A DNA stretch of 17,434 nt, taken from DASWOJ01 sp964242415 (lineage in GTDB: Bacteria > Pseudomonadota > Alphaproteobacteria > Acetobacterales > Acetobacteraceae). The position numbers and the translations under genes were made by a program. Position 1 is the stretch's first letter; each line of letters opens with the position of its first letter. Location: positions 1 through 17,434 of the forward strand of contig CAXTAT010000051.1 of assembly GCA_964242415.1 (NCBI GenBank). Reading direction: 5' to 3'. Below the pieces are notes generated by a model, which saw nothing but the letters and a program-made list of their open reading frames with translations, was not told the DNA's origin and did no database searches. Positions 1 to 7,214 of this stretch are shown piece by piece.

Positions 1-311
1 ATTGCTCATCCTCATCCTACTCCGGGTTCAGGCCGCTGCCGGCTGGTGGGCTGCGGCATACGTCATGCGTGCCGCATTTGCCACTGCGGCGGCGAACGCC
101 TGCAAGGTGCGATCCTGCCGTATGATCAGAATGCACTCGCACAGGATGTTCGGTGCATGGACCGGGCTTTGTGGTCCGACGTTTTTGCCGGTCATGTCCC
201 CGGCTGGAGGCGGCTGTGCAGGGCGGGCAGGCGCTGCTGGACGACAGGTCAACTGGACGCAGGACCGGCGTCTGTATTCGAGCCTGCGTTCTCTCCCGTT
301 CTCAGCGGCTT
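1..311. other. No supported gene
   Basis: Open frames exist on both strands, but their Cys/Trp/Arg-rich or low-complexity translations look like non-coding high-GC DNA. No ribosome-binding site, family motif or RNA gene was recognised. A minus-strand frame ending near position 28 is alanine-rich and could be the tail of something truncated, but nothing supports a function. Confidence 0.4.
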
Positions 312-488
312 ATACCAACCGCCGAAAGTTCTGACCGCTGACAAGGACATCGTCATTGCGAGGAGCGCAGCGACGCGGCATAGGGGGCCGAGAGGACTGC
401 GCTGGCGGCTTCTGGATTGCCACGCCGCAAGCGCGGCTCGCAATGACGGTGCGATATCCCAAGGGTCAGAGCGGATGGCGGTTGGTAT
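312..488. repeat. Nested inverted-repeat (MITE/REP-like) element
   Basis: Two perfect 12-bp inverted repeats are nested here. The outer arms are ATACCAACCGCC (312-323) and its reverse complement GGCGGTTGGTAT (477-488). The inner arms are CGTCATTGCGAG (351-362) and CTCGCAATGACG (437-448). The inner motif resembles a palindromic intergenic repeat that I associate with alphaproteobacterial genomes (recollection). No transposase lies inside, so it would be a non-autonomous or REP-type element. It lies downstream of the minus-strand phytochrome gene, where a hairpin could also affect the 3' end of that transcript. Confidence 0.65.
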
Positions 489-494
489 TACATC

Positions 495-658
495 CTAAGC
501 GTGATCCAGCACCCGTCCTGTGTCGTGACCCCGGTAGGCGTCCAGGTCAAGCTGCTCGTCCAGCAGCCCCAGCGTGCCCCCAAGCTTACATGGGCCGGCC
601 GCGTCACGATCTGGAGGCGGGCGAGCGGCGCACCGCCCGGCTGCAGCGCGGTCAGCAC
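495..658 (-). pseudogene. Possible decayed reading frame after the phytochrome
   Basis: Reading leftwards from the phytochrome stop, one frame gives a plausible stretch (beginning VLTALQPGGAPLARLQIV) from a GTG at 656-658 that overlaps the phytochrome end. A second frame gives a plausible GC3-biased stretch (GTLGLLDEQLDLDAYRG) that ends at a TAG at 495-497. The two would join only through a frameshift near position 585. No family was recognised. It may be the remnant of a small gene once co-transcribed with the phytochrome, or chance coding potential in high-GC DNA. Confidence 0.2.
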
Positions 659-2508
659 GACATCGCCTCCGCCACGGCAGCCAGGGCGTCCAGGGCGAAA
701 GGCTTCGTGAGCACCTTCATGCCGGGCTCCAGCGTCCCGCTCCCCCAGGCGGCGCTTTCGGCGAAGCCGGTGATGAACAGGATTTTCAGCCGGGGGCGCT
801 GGACCCGTGCCGCCTCGGCAAGCTGCCGCCCGTTCATCCCGCCGGGCAGGCCGATGTCGCTGATCAGGAGATCGACGCCCTGCTTGGATCGCAGGACGCG
901 CAACCCTTCCATCCCGTCAGCCGCCTCGATCACGGTGTAGCCGCGGTCCCGCAGCGCATCGCCGATCAGCATGCGCATGGCGGATTCGTCGTCCACCACC
1001 AGCACCGTTCCCTCGGTTTGGCCGACCATGCCCAGGGACGGCTTCGAGCTGTCCGCCTCCACGTCCTCGACCCCGTCGCAGCGCGGCAGGTAGAGGCGCA
1101 CGGTCGTCCCGTGTCCCACTTTGCTGTGGATGCGGGTATGGCCACTCGACTGCTTGACGAAGCCATAGACCATGGACAGCCCCAGCCCGGTGCCCTGGCC
1201 GAGCGGCTTGGTCGTGAAGAACGGCTCGAACACGCGGGCGATCACGTCCGGCGCCATGCCGCACCCGGTATCGGTGACCGACACCATGACATACTGCCCG
1301 GAGGCGGTGTCGTGCCGGCCGGCGTCCGCCTCGTCCAGGGTGACGTTGGCGCCCTCGATGGTCAGGTGGCCGCCCTCCGGCATCGCGTCCCGCGCATTGA
1401 TCGCCAGGTTGAGCAGCGCGTTCTCAAGCTGGTTGGCATCGCACAGCGTCCGCCAGAGATTGTCCGGGATCACCGTCTCGACGCGGATGGCGGGGCCGAC
1501 GGTGCGATGGATCAGGTCTTCCATTGAGGCGGCGAGCCGGCTCACGTCAACCGGCTGCGGATCGAGGGGCTGCCGGCGCGAGAATGCCAGCAAGCGATGG
1601 GTCAGTGCTGCGGCCCGGTTGGCTGAGGTCGTGGCCAGGCCGATGTAGCGGTCCAGGTCGCCGATCCGGTTTTGGCCAACACGGACCTTTATCAACTCCA
1701 GGCTGCCGAGGACGCTCGCCAGCATGTTGTTGAAGTCGTGCGCGATCCCTCCCGTCAACTGGCCGACCGCCTCCATCTTCTGGCTTTGGTGCGTCCTGCT
1801 GCGGACCATGACGTCGGCGATGCCGTGCCGAAGGGTTTCGGCCATCTCCACTTCCCACTCGGCCCAGGGCCTTGCCACCCCGTGCCACATCTCGGTCCAT
1901 TTCTCATAGGGATGCTCTGGCAGATTGGAGGCGTCGTATGTCACCTGGCTGTGGGAACTGCCGCCGAAAGTCACGAGTTCCGGCTCTTCCGGCCGGAACC
2001 AGAGCAGCATGTTGGCCCGGTCGTCCGACAGGAAAACCGCCAGCAGGCCGCTGGCAATTGCTGCGTGCCGACTCCAGGGAGGGAAAGCCGCGCCGAGGTT
2101 GTTGGTCTGGAACAGCCTGGCCGCGCCGTCCTGCGCCTGCAGCCAGGCCGCGACTTCCCGGACATCCGCTTCAGGTGGCGTGTGCCCTGAAACCGTGATG
2201 GCACCATCATACAGCACCGCGGCACCGGTGGACGCGAACAGGCTGTTGACCGTGACGCCGCTGGTCGTGAGCGCTGCAGTGACGTCATCCGCAATTGCCA
2301 TTTGGCCTAGCAGCGCCGAAAGCCGAACGATGTCCTCGCGCCTGGCCTGCTCCGTCACAACATGTTCGGCGGGTTCGACGCGCAGTGCGAAGGCGTTGGT
2401 CAGCACCGAGGCTGCCAACCGCTGATTGGAGGAGGGGTGGTGCGGCTGGCGGTGGTGGCAGATCACCAAGCCCCACAGCCGTTCTCCTTGCATGATTGAC
2501 AGCGACAT
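652..2508 (-). CDS. Phytochrome C-terminal part: PHY, histidine kinase and receiver
   Basis: The 618-residue open frame begins inside the GAF domain at the first available ATG, which has no clear ribosome-binding site. It contains the GAF end (LWGLVICHH, about 11-19) and a PHY domain (to about 230). The kinase core has phosphoacceptor His257 in GGIAHDFNN, N-box NLAINARDAMP (367-377), G1 DTGCGM (413-418), F-box FEPFFTTK and G2 GQGTGLGLS. A receiver domain (about 500-616) has the acidic VDDE motif, phospho-acceptor Asp551, Thr580 and Lys602. The kinase residues all look intact, suggesting little decay after the upstream stop. In the PHY tongue, the usual tryptophan/glycine motif and PRxSF motif are replaced (FGGSSH and LPEHPYEKW). 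It is probably not translated efficiently unless the TAG is read through. Confidence 0.8.
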   Translation of the reverse strand: MSLSIMQGERLWGLVICHHRQPHHPSSNQRLAASVLTNAFALRVEPAEHVVTEQARREDIVRLSALLGQMAIADDVTAALTTSGVTVNSLFASTGAAVLYDGAITVSGHTPPEADVREVAAWLQAQDGAARLFQTNNLGAAFPPWSRHAAIASGLLAVFLSDDRANMLLWFRPEEPELVTFGGSSHSQVTYDASNLPEHPYEKWTEMWHGVARPWAEWEVEMAETLRHGIADVMVRSRTHQSQKMEAVGQLTGGIAHDFNNMLASVLGSLELIKVRVGQNRIGDLDRYIGLATTSANRAAALTHRLLAFSRRQPLDPQPVDVSRLAASMEDLIHRTVGPAIRVETVIPDNLWRTLCDANQLENALLNLAINARDAMPEGGHLTIEGANVTLDEADAGRHDTASGQYVMVSVTDTGCGMAPDVIARVFEPFFTTKPLGQGTGLGLSMVYGFVKQSSGHTRIHSKVGHGTTVRLYLPRCDGVEDVEADSSKPSLGMVGQTEGTVLVVDDESAMRMLIGDALRDRGYTVIEAADGMEGLRVLRSKQGVDLLISDIGLPGGMNGRQLAEAARVQRPRLKILFITGFAESAAWGSGTLEPGMKVLTKPFALDALAAVAEAMSC

Positions 2509-2616
2509 GGAGCCGTTGATGCCCAGGTTGCGGTGGATCTGCAGGTGTACCGGGGACAGGCTGCGCAGGTAGGCAAACGACAGGTCGATGGCCCGCGGCA
2601 GCGGCGGGTCGCCTGC

Positions 2617-3453
2617 CTAGGCCGGGTCGATGTCGAGGGGTACCGGCGTGGCATCCCGGTCGGGGACCCAGCGCATCGGGCTGTGCCGGTACAACTCGCG
2701 CGCCTGCGCCGGGATGTCGGAAGCGGGGAAGCGCACGCCGCTCAGCGAGTGCTCCCAGTCGGCAACCTTGTCCTCGGCGATGGCCTGCCCGTTCCAGTCG
2801 GCATCGAACCGGTAGATTACGACCCTCTCATAGCCCGTCAGGAGCCGGACGCCGCGGGCTGCGACGAGGGCCAGCTCCTCCAGGTTGCTCCCTGTCTCGC
2901 GAAGGTCAACAATGATTTCTTGATGCTGGCGGATAGCGGTCTGGGCGTCCGCCGCCTCCTTGGCGCTCACCGGTTCCAACTCCACCAGGATCAGGCCGGC
3001 ATGGGCATGGACGGCCACATCGAACGCTTGAGGCCCTTTGCCCAACTTGAGGGTGGATTGCCAAGGGACGCGTCCCCGGAGCCTGTTGCTCTGGAAACGG
3101 CTTTGCACCGCCTCGGCGAAGTGCAGCCCCAGGATGCCCCCGATGCTGCACCCGATCACCCCGTCTGCGGACGAGGGGTCTGCGGACGGGGAACCTGCGG
3201 ACGGGGAAGCATTCAGCATCCCGGTTGCGTTGCGGCTGGCGGCAATCACCGTCCAGTCGCACGAGGGACTAAACACCAGCAGGGCGCCATGCGGTTGGAT
3301 AGTGCCCGGGATGTGGATCGGTTCTTGGGCGCAAGAGACACTGACGCCTGCTGTCCCAAATGGAACGCTCAGGGCGGCATTAATCCCAGCCTGCTTGGTC
3401 TCAACACTGGATGCAGGTCCGGCACCTGGAGCGGTTGCCATGCGGATATTCAT
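2617..3453 (-). CDS. Bacteriophytochrome N-terminal part (PAS-GAF), truncated
   Basis: The 278-residue product holds the chromophore-binding half of a bacteriophytochrome. Cys41 precedes EPIHIPGTIQPHG, the usual position of the biliverdin-linking cysteine in the PAS segment. The GAF domain shows VIYRFDADWNGQAIAED and then the PASDIPAQAR signature near residue 245, which contacts biliverdin in the family. Translation stops inside the GAF domain, before its last strand and the conserved CHH motif found in the next fragment, so the chromophore pocket is incomplete. A linker around residues 80-96 carries a threefold 15-bp repeat. The ATG at 3453 has GAGGGA only 3 nt upstream; ATG 3441 is an alternative start. 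Without PHY and kinase domains the fragment should not signal. Confidence 0.8.
   Translation of the reverse strand: MNIRMATAPGAGPASSVETKQAGINAALSVPFGTAGVSVSCAQEPIHIPGTIQPHGALLVFSPSCDWTVIAASRNATGMLNASPSAGSPSADPSSADGVIGCSIGGILGLHFAEAVQSRFQSNRLRGRVPWQSTLKLGKGPQAFDVAVHAHAGLILVELEPVSAKEAADAQTAIRQHQEIIVDLRETGSNLEELALVAARGVRLLTGYERVVIYRFDADWNGQAIAEDKVADWEHSLSGVRFPASDIPAQARELYRHSPMRWVPDRDATPVPLDIDPA
3163..3207. repeat. Three tandem 15-bp repeats in the phytochrome PAS region
   Basis: Three head-to-tail 15-bp units start at 3163, 3178 and 3193, all sharing CTGCGGACG and differing by a few bases. Being a multiple of three, they add Ser/Pro/Ala/Asp pentapeptide repeats to the minus-strand phytochrome product without changing frame. 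They look like slippage-prone DNA in a surface loop between the PAS-domain strands. Confidence 0.8.
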
Positions 3454-4094
3454 AGTTCCCTCATTGGTGCAGCCTTAAGGCGTGCTTTTGAGCGTGTTGC
3501 AGAGCGTGAAAAGCTACGATCATCAGGAGCAGATATCGACGGCACGAAAAATCATCCTCAGCTCGCTAGAGACGCAACTCGAAATGGAACAGTAACAAAA
3601 TTGATTGCTGTTCCTATATATTCATCCGAAGCGTTAGGCTGCCTCTCTGACCAGGCAAGCAGTCTTCTAGCAGCGGCGACCGAGGCGAGCGTCACTGTTG
3701 TAGTCTTGTGGCCAGTTGATTCATACCAATCAGACCACATGCCGAGGTTGCAACGCAGTTAGCCTCTAGTTGATAGATCACTATCATCCAGCCTGCTGCC
3801 AGATTCTAGGTAGACTGCAGAGTTTGAACAAATCCTAACCAGTCACAACTGCAGACCCAACGACTTGGAAACCACGACAAGGCATTGGGACACCCGGTGA
3901 TCGCCCACCTTGGGGCAGCGGCTATGGGCATGGCGAGGACGTTTCGAGGTGTGTTGGGGACGGTGCGTCCTTGCAGCCCGACGGTGCTGGCGGCGGTGCG
4001 GAAGGCGGCGTAGGTCCAGGCGCCCCATTCCGAGCGGAAGCCGTTCGTCACAATACCTTTCCTGATGGTGTCCTGGTTTCAAGTCGAGCCTTCG
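3454..4094. other. Gene-poor, partly lower-GC intergenic stretch
   Basis: No gene was recognised. About 3480-3860 is clearly richer in A/T than its neighbours and may hold the phytochrome promoter, although no confident -35/-10 pair was identified. A minus-strand open frame of 60 codons (3558-3740) and one of 81 codons (3806-4051, GTG start) have no recognisable motif or convincing ribosome-binding site; the second could be a decayed mobile-element fragment. A small palindrome lies at 3771-3786. Confidence 0.4.
3771..3786. promoter_or_regulatory. Operator-like palindrome TGATAG-N4-CTATCA
   Basis: The arms TGATAG and CTATCA are perfect 6-bp complements separated by four bases, in an A/T-richer intergenic stretch about 320 bp upstream of the phytochrome start. 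The form fits a dimeric regulator site, but no regulator or promoter can be tied to it, and a palindrome this short can occur by chance. Confidence 0.2.
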
Positions 4095-4249
4095 CCTCCG
4101 TCATGGCCGGGCTTATCCCGGCATCCACGCCGTTCCGCACGACGCCCTGCCCGCTGCGAAGGCTGGGCCGAACGGTATGGCTGCCCCTGGTGCCCGCGTC
4201 CGGTCCTTGCAGCACGGCGTGGGTGGCCGGGACAATCTAGGCCATGAAC
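4095..4249. repeat. Imperfect palindromic intergenic repeat, copy 1
   Basis: The left arm near 4101-4131 (TCATGGCCGGGC…ATCCACGCC) is complementary, with mismatches, to the right arm near 4216-4249 (GGCGTGGGTGGCCGGGAC…GGCCATGA). Its first 17 bases, CCTCCGTCATGGCCGGG, recur exactly at 12096-12112 in a second copy. It resembles REP-type elements of alphaproteobacteria. It lies just upstream of the chaperone-like cluster. Confidence 0.6.
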
Positions 4250-4409
4250 GGCAGGCGAGCAGAGGGGGGAGGCTGCAATCACGAAGTGGGACACGACCGA
4301 ACCGTGCTCCTGGATCGACGCCTGACCGAGAATGGTCGAAGCCGAGGTCAGGCTCCGGAACCCACCGGCGGTGCAGCGAGTTGACCGCGCTACATACCTG
4401 GGACAGCGG

Positions 4410-6578
4410 ATGACGCCACCTCCTGACGCCGCAAGCGGCAACGCCGCGCCCCGCACCAGCGCGACCCCTGGCTTCGACCTGCTCAGCAACCCGTTCTCGA
4501 CGCTTGGCGTGTCGCCTCGCACGCCGCAGTCCGTGCTCCTGGCCATGCCCGAACCGGCCGACGCGGCAGCCATGCGGTCAATCGCCATCCCGCGGTCCCG
4601 CCTGGCCGCCGAGGTCGGCTTCCTGCCCGGCGCCGCACCGGCGGCGGCGTCCGACGTGCTGGCCGCCCTGCGGCGCGGCGACCGGCCAAACCTCGCCCCC
4701 CTGCCGCAAGCCGCCAAGGCCAACGTGCTCGCCCACCTCTGCGCGGCAGGGCTGGCGACGCATGACGACCCGGAGGCGCTGGCCACGCTCCAGCCCGCGC
4801 CAGGCGACCCGGCCTTGCAGGCTGCCATCGACGCCGACCGCGAGGCGGCTGGCGTTCCCGCGTCGCAGCCCGCGGCCCTGGTAGCGGAGCAGGCAGCCCT
4901 GGCCGAGCAGCACGCCGCGGCGCTCGTGGCGTCCTGCCGCCATGGCCCGGACCCGGCGCTGCGGCTGGCCGACCTGGTGCGCCGCGCCGTGGCCGGGCCG
5001 CCCCTGGCCTTCCTGCGCAAGGCCGCCGCCGCCTGGGCACGGCAATCGACCGGACGGCTGGCGGACCTGGAAGACGAGGCGGCCGACGCCCGGGCGGGCC
5101 TGCTGAAGCAGCTCGATGCCCTATCCGCGGCACGGCTGTGCGGCGCCATGCGCGCCTGGGCGGCCCTGAGCCTGCCGCAGCGCCTTGCCGATGCCCGGGC
5201 GGGGCTGGACCACGCGCCGACGCTCCGCAGCCTGCGGGGCTGGCGAGCGACGGCAACCCGGCTGTCCCACGACGGCCGCCCGGACCTGGCGCTGCCGCTC
5301 CTGCAAGCGATGGCGGAGGCCCTGGCCGACCTGCCGGGCGAGGCCGCCCAGTTGCAGGACGACGTGCGGGCCTGCGCCGGGATGCTGGAGCAGCAGACCC
5401 TGGAGGGGCTGCTGGCCCCCCTGCGGACGCTGGCCGTGCGCCATGCCGCCGACCCCGGCCCCCTGGCGGCGGCGCTGCTGCGGCAGCCGTTCGGCCCCAG
5501 GACGACAGGTGCCGCGGCGGGCGCCGCTGGCGAGCTGTGGGCCGCGTTCGACGCCGCCTGCGCGGCCTGCATCACGTCGGAGGCGCCTTGGACCATCCTG
5601 CGCACCTTGGCGGGCGGCATCGGCGGCGAGCACCGGCGGGCCGGGGCCGCCACGGCGCTGGCGCTGCACCGCGGCCTGGTCGCGCGGGCGCAGGCGGCCG
5701 GGTTCGCCGGGCTGGCGGACCGGCTGCGCGCCGAGCAGCGCGGTCTGGAGCGCGCGGCGGCGATCTGGACCTACCTGGACCTCAACGACGGGTTCAAGTC
5801 GCCCTGGGCCAGCCCGCTCCGCCGCCGCCGCGTGCTGTCCGCGCTGCGCCGTGCGCTCCCCCTGGTGGACGACCCGGCAGAGCGCGGCGTGCTGCTGGCG
5901 GAGGAGCGCAAGCTGCGGGGTGCCGCCCGCGCGGGATGGGGCGGCATGGCCGTGCTGGCGGGCGTCGTGGCGGCCGTCGCCGGGGCTGCGACGCTCGACA
6001 GCGCCTATACGCGGAACGCCCCCTACCGCCACGCGCCGCCCCAGGCCCTTATCTTCAATGGGGTGCCTGCCGCCTCGGCAACCGGGTTGCGCGACGCTCC
6101 TGCCCCGGCTCCTATGCCGTCCATGCCCGTCCTCCCCGCCATGCCTGCCGTGCCCGGCGCAACGAAGGCGCCTGCCGCCGAGCGGGAGGCGGAACTGCAA
6201 GACCTGGGGCCGCTAAAGGCCCCCGTGCCGGACCCGGCTGGGAAGGGCGAGAAGCGGCTGGGGGTGGATGCGCCCGTCCACGCGGCGTTCCCGGTCCGCG
6301 CCGCCGAGCGGGAGCCGAAGCGCGGCGCCGCGTTCCATACGCTCCTCGAAGTGCGCTGGTGCCTGTTCAACGAGACCCGCGTGGATGCGGCGATTTACGC
6401 CGCGACGCCGGAACAGGCGCAGGCCGTCCGCGCGCTGGCCCGGCAGTGGGACGCCGACTGCCAGAGCTACGAGGCCCACCGCGCGGATGCGGACCGCGTC
6501 CGCGCCGAACGCAGCCGCATCACCGACCAGTTGCAGGCCGAGGGCCGGGCCATGCTGTCAGGTTCCCCAAATGAGTGA
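4410..6578 (+). CDS. Membrane-anchored Hsp70-partner-like protein with divergent J-like N-terminus
   Basis: The product is a 722-residue, strongly helical, Ala/Leu/Arg-rich protein. Its N-terminus carries NPFSTLGVSPR (about 27-37) followed by RLAAEVGFLPG (about 64-74). I recall this pairing from uncharacterised Hsp70-associated proteins whose start resembles a J-domain; the HPD tripeptide of true J-proteins is absent. A long helical region (about 90-500) is followed by one probable transmembrane helix (about 509-529), a Pro/Ala/Met-rich linker (about 562-586) and a small C-terminal domain with VRWCLFNETRVDAA and a second Cys in WDADCQSYEA. With one TM helix, the helical part is probably cytoplasmic and the tail periplasmic. 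The ATG at 4410 was chosen because coding character begins there; an in-frame ATG at 4332 would add 26 residues. It opens the cluster; its precise function is unknown. Confidence 0.75.
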   Translation: MTPPPDAASGNAAPRTSATPGFDLLSNPFSTLGVSPRTPQSVLLAMPEPADAAAMRSIAIPRSRLAAEVGFLPGAAPAAASDVLAALRRGDRPNLAPLPQAAKANVLAHLCAAGLATHDDPEALATLQPAPGDPALQAAIDADREAAGVPASQPAALVAEQAALAEQHAAALVASCRHGPDPALRLADLVRRAVAGPPLAFLRKAAAAWARQSTGRLADLEDEAADARAGLLKQLDALSAARLCGAMRAWAALSLPQRLADARAGLDHAPTLRSLRGWRATATRLSHDGRPDLALPLLQAMAEALADLPGEAAQLQDDVRACAGMLEQQTLEGLLAPLRTLAVRHAADPGPLAAALLRQPFGPRTTGAAAGAAGELWAAFDAACAACITSEAPWTILRTLAGGIGGEHRRAGAATALALHRGLVARAQAAGFAGLADRLRAEQRGLERAAAIWTYLDLNDGFKSPWASPLRRRRVLSALRRALPLVDDPAERGVLLAEERKLRGAARAGWGGMAVLAGVVAAVAGAATLDSAYTRNAPYRHAPPQALIFNGVPAASATGLRDAPAPAPMPSMPVLPAMPAVPGATKAPAAEREAELQDLGPLKAPVPDPAGKGEKRLGVDAPVHAAFPVRAAEREPKRGAAFHTLLEVRWCLFNETRVDAAIYAATPEQAQAVRALARQWDADCQSYEAHRADADRVRAERSRITDQLQAEGRAMLSGSPNE

Positions 6579-6586
6579 CGCGGGCG

Positions 6587-6955
6587 ATGAGTGACCCAGG
6601 CCCCGACCCGGCCCGCGCCGCCGTGCTGCTGCTGGCGACCGAGTGGTGGAAGGGCACCCGCCGCCTGCTGCGCCTGACGCTGGAGGCCGCGCCCGACCGC
6701 ATGGAGCGGGAGCGGGCGCAGGCCACCTACGCCGGCCGCCGGATTGCCGCGGCGCTGGCTGCCCTCGGCCTGCGCCTGGCGGACCACGACGGCCAGCCCT
6801 ACTCCACGGGGATGCCGGCCGAACCCGTGAACCCCGAGGATTTCGAGACCGAGGAGGGCCTGGTCGTGGCCGACACCCTCGAACCGACGGTGCTGCTGGA
6901 GGGCCGCATCCTGGTGCGCGGCAAGGTGGTGCTGCGCCGGGCCGCTGAACCGTGA
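6587..6955 (+). CDS. Small GrpE-like protein of the Hsp70 cluster
   Basis: This 122-residue protein has an amphipathic helical first half (about 8-65) and a short beta-rich second half containing NPEDFETEEGLVVADTL, EPTVLLEGRILVRGKVVL. The second half resembles the beta-wing end of GrpE nucleotide-exchange factors (glycine before the last strand, then a V-rich strand), but the classic GrpE motifs are not clear, so the role is inferred from shape and from being between a J-like and an Hsp70 gene. The ATG at 6587 was chosen; an in-frame GTG at 6575 overlaps the upstream stop and would add four residues. Either way the gene is tightly coupled to the preceding one. A 259-bp gap with an inverted-repeat element separates it from hsp70. 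Confidence 0.65.
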   Translation: MSDPGPDPARAAVLLLATEWWKGTRRLLRLTLEAAPDRMERERAQATYAGRRIAAALAALGLRLADHDGQPYSTGMPAEPVNPEDFETEEGLVVADTLEPTVLLEGRILVRGKVVLRRAAEP

Positions 6956-6993
6956 TGGCTGGGCAACCGCACATGGCGCGAGGACCGCACTGG

Positions 6994-7163
6994 CTCCCTC
7001 TCCCTCCGGGAGAGGGCTGGGGTGAGGGGGTCGTCAAGCGCAGTTCTCTCGGCCCGGGCAGTCCGGCTCTGGCAGCGCAGACGGTCCCCGGCGGCGCAGC
7101 AGGCAAGACCCCCTCACCCCGGCCTTGGTCCGTTTCACGGCCCAAGCCCGGAGGGAGAGGGAG
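6994..7163. repeat. 170-bp inverted-repeat element inside the chaperone cluster
   Basis: The perfect 17-bp outer arms are CTCCCTCTCCCTCCGGG (6994-7010) and its complement (7147-7163). Just inside them lie perfect 12-bp arms, GGGGTGAGGGGG (7019-7030) and CCCCCTCACCCC (7109-7120). The left outer arm also folds back on itself (CCCTCTCCC…GGGAGAGGG). This layout, with the GGGTGAGGG motif, is a known type of proteobacterial intergenic repeat. As RNA it would form a strong cruciform or hairpin between the GrpE-like gene and hsp70, which could lower read-through or protect the 3' end of the upstream message. Confidence 0.8.
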
Positions 7164-7214
7164 AAGAAGCGTTCCCATGCCATGTGCGTTAGCTTTGCCC
7201 CGATAGGAACCTGA

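Larger units (their letters stand above)
652..3453 (-). pseudogene. Bacteriophytochrome hybrid histidine kinase split by an in-frame TAG
   Basis: Read through, this is one continuous 934-codon frame with the standard bacteriophytochrome order: PAS (about 25-135), GAF (about 155-320), PHY (to about 545), dimerisation/phosphoacceptor domain with His572, ATPase domain and a C-terminal receiver with Asp866. A single TAG at codon 279 (2617-2619) interrupts the GAF domain. The frame and the family-like sequence continue without a shift on both sides (…PLDIDPA, stop, AGDPPLPRAIDLSFAYLRS). Members of this family bind biliverdin and convert red/far-red light into kinase output. As sequenced, the full protein cannot be made without suppression, so this is a recent nonsense pseudogene or a sequencing/assembly error. 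The two open halves are listed separately. Confidence 0.85.

Noticed and set aside
2533..3762. A 409-codon plus-strand frame opposite the phytochrome N-terminus
   Set aside because: It is antisense to PAS and GAF motifs and lacks domain or codon-use support.
3454..4409. Heat-shock promoter or CIRCE element upstream of the chaperone cluster
   Set aside because: No CIRCE inverted repeat (TTAGCACTC-N9-GAGTGCTAA) and no convincing heat-shock sigma-factor promoter was found.
4079..5653. A 524-codon open frame antisense to the first chaperone-cluster gene
   Set aside because: Its translation is Ser/Arg/Ala/Cys-rich with no motif, as expected of an antisense shadow in high-GC coding DNA.
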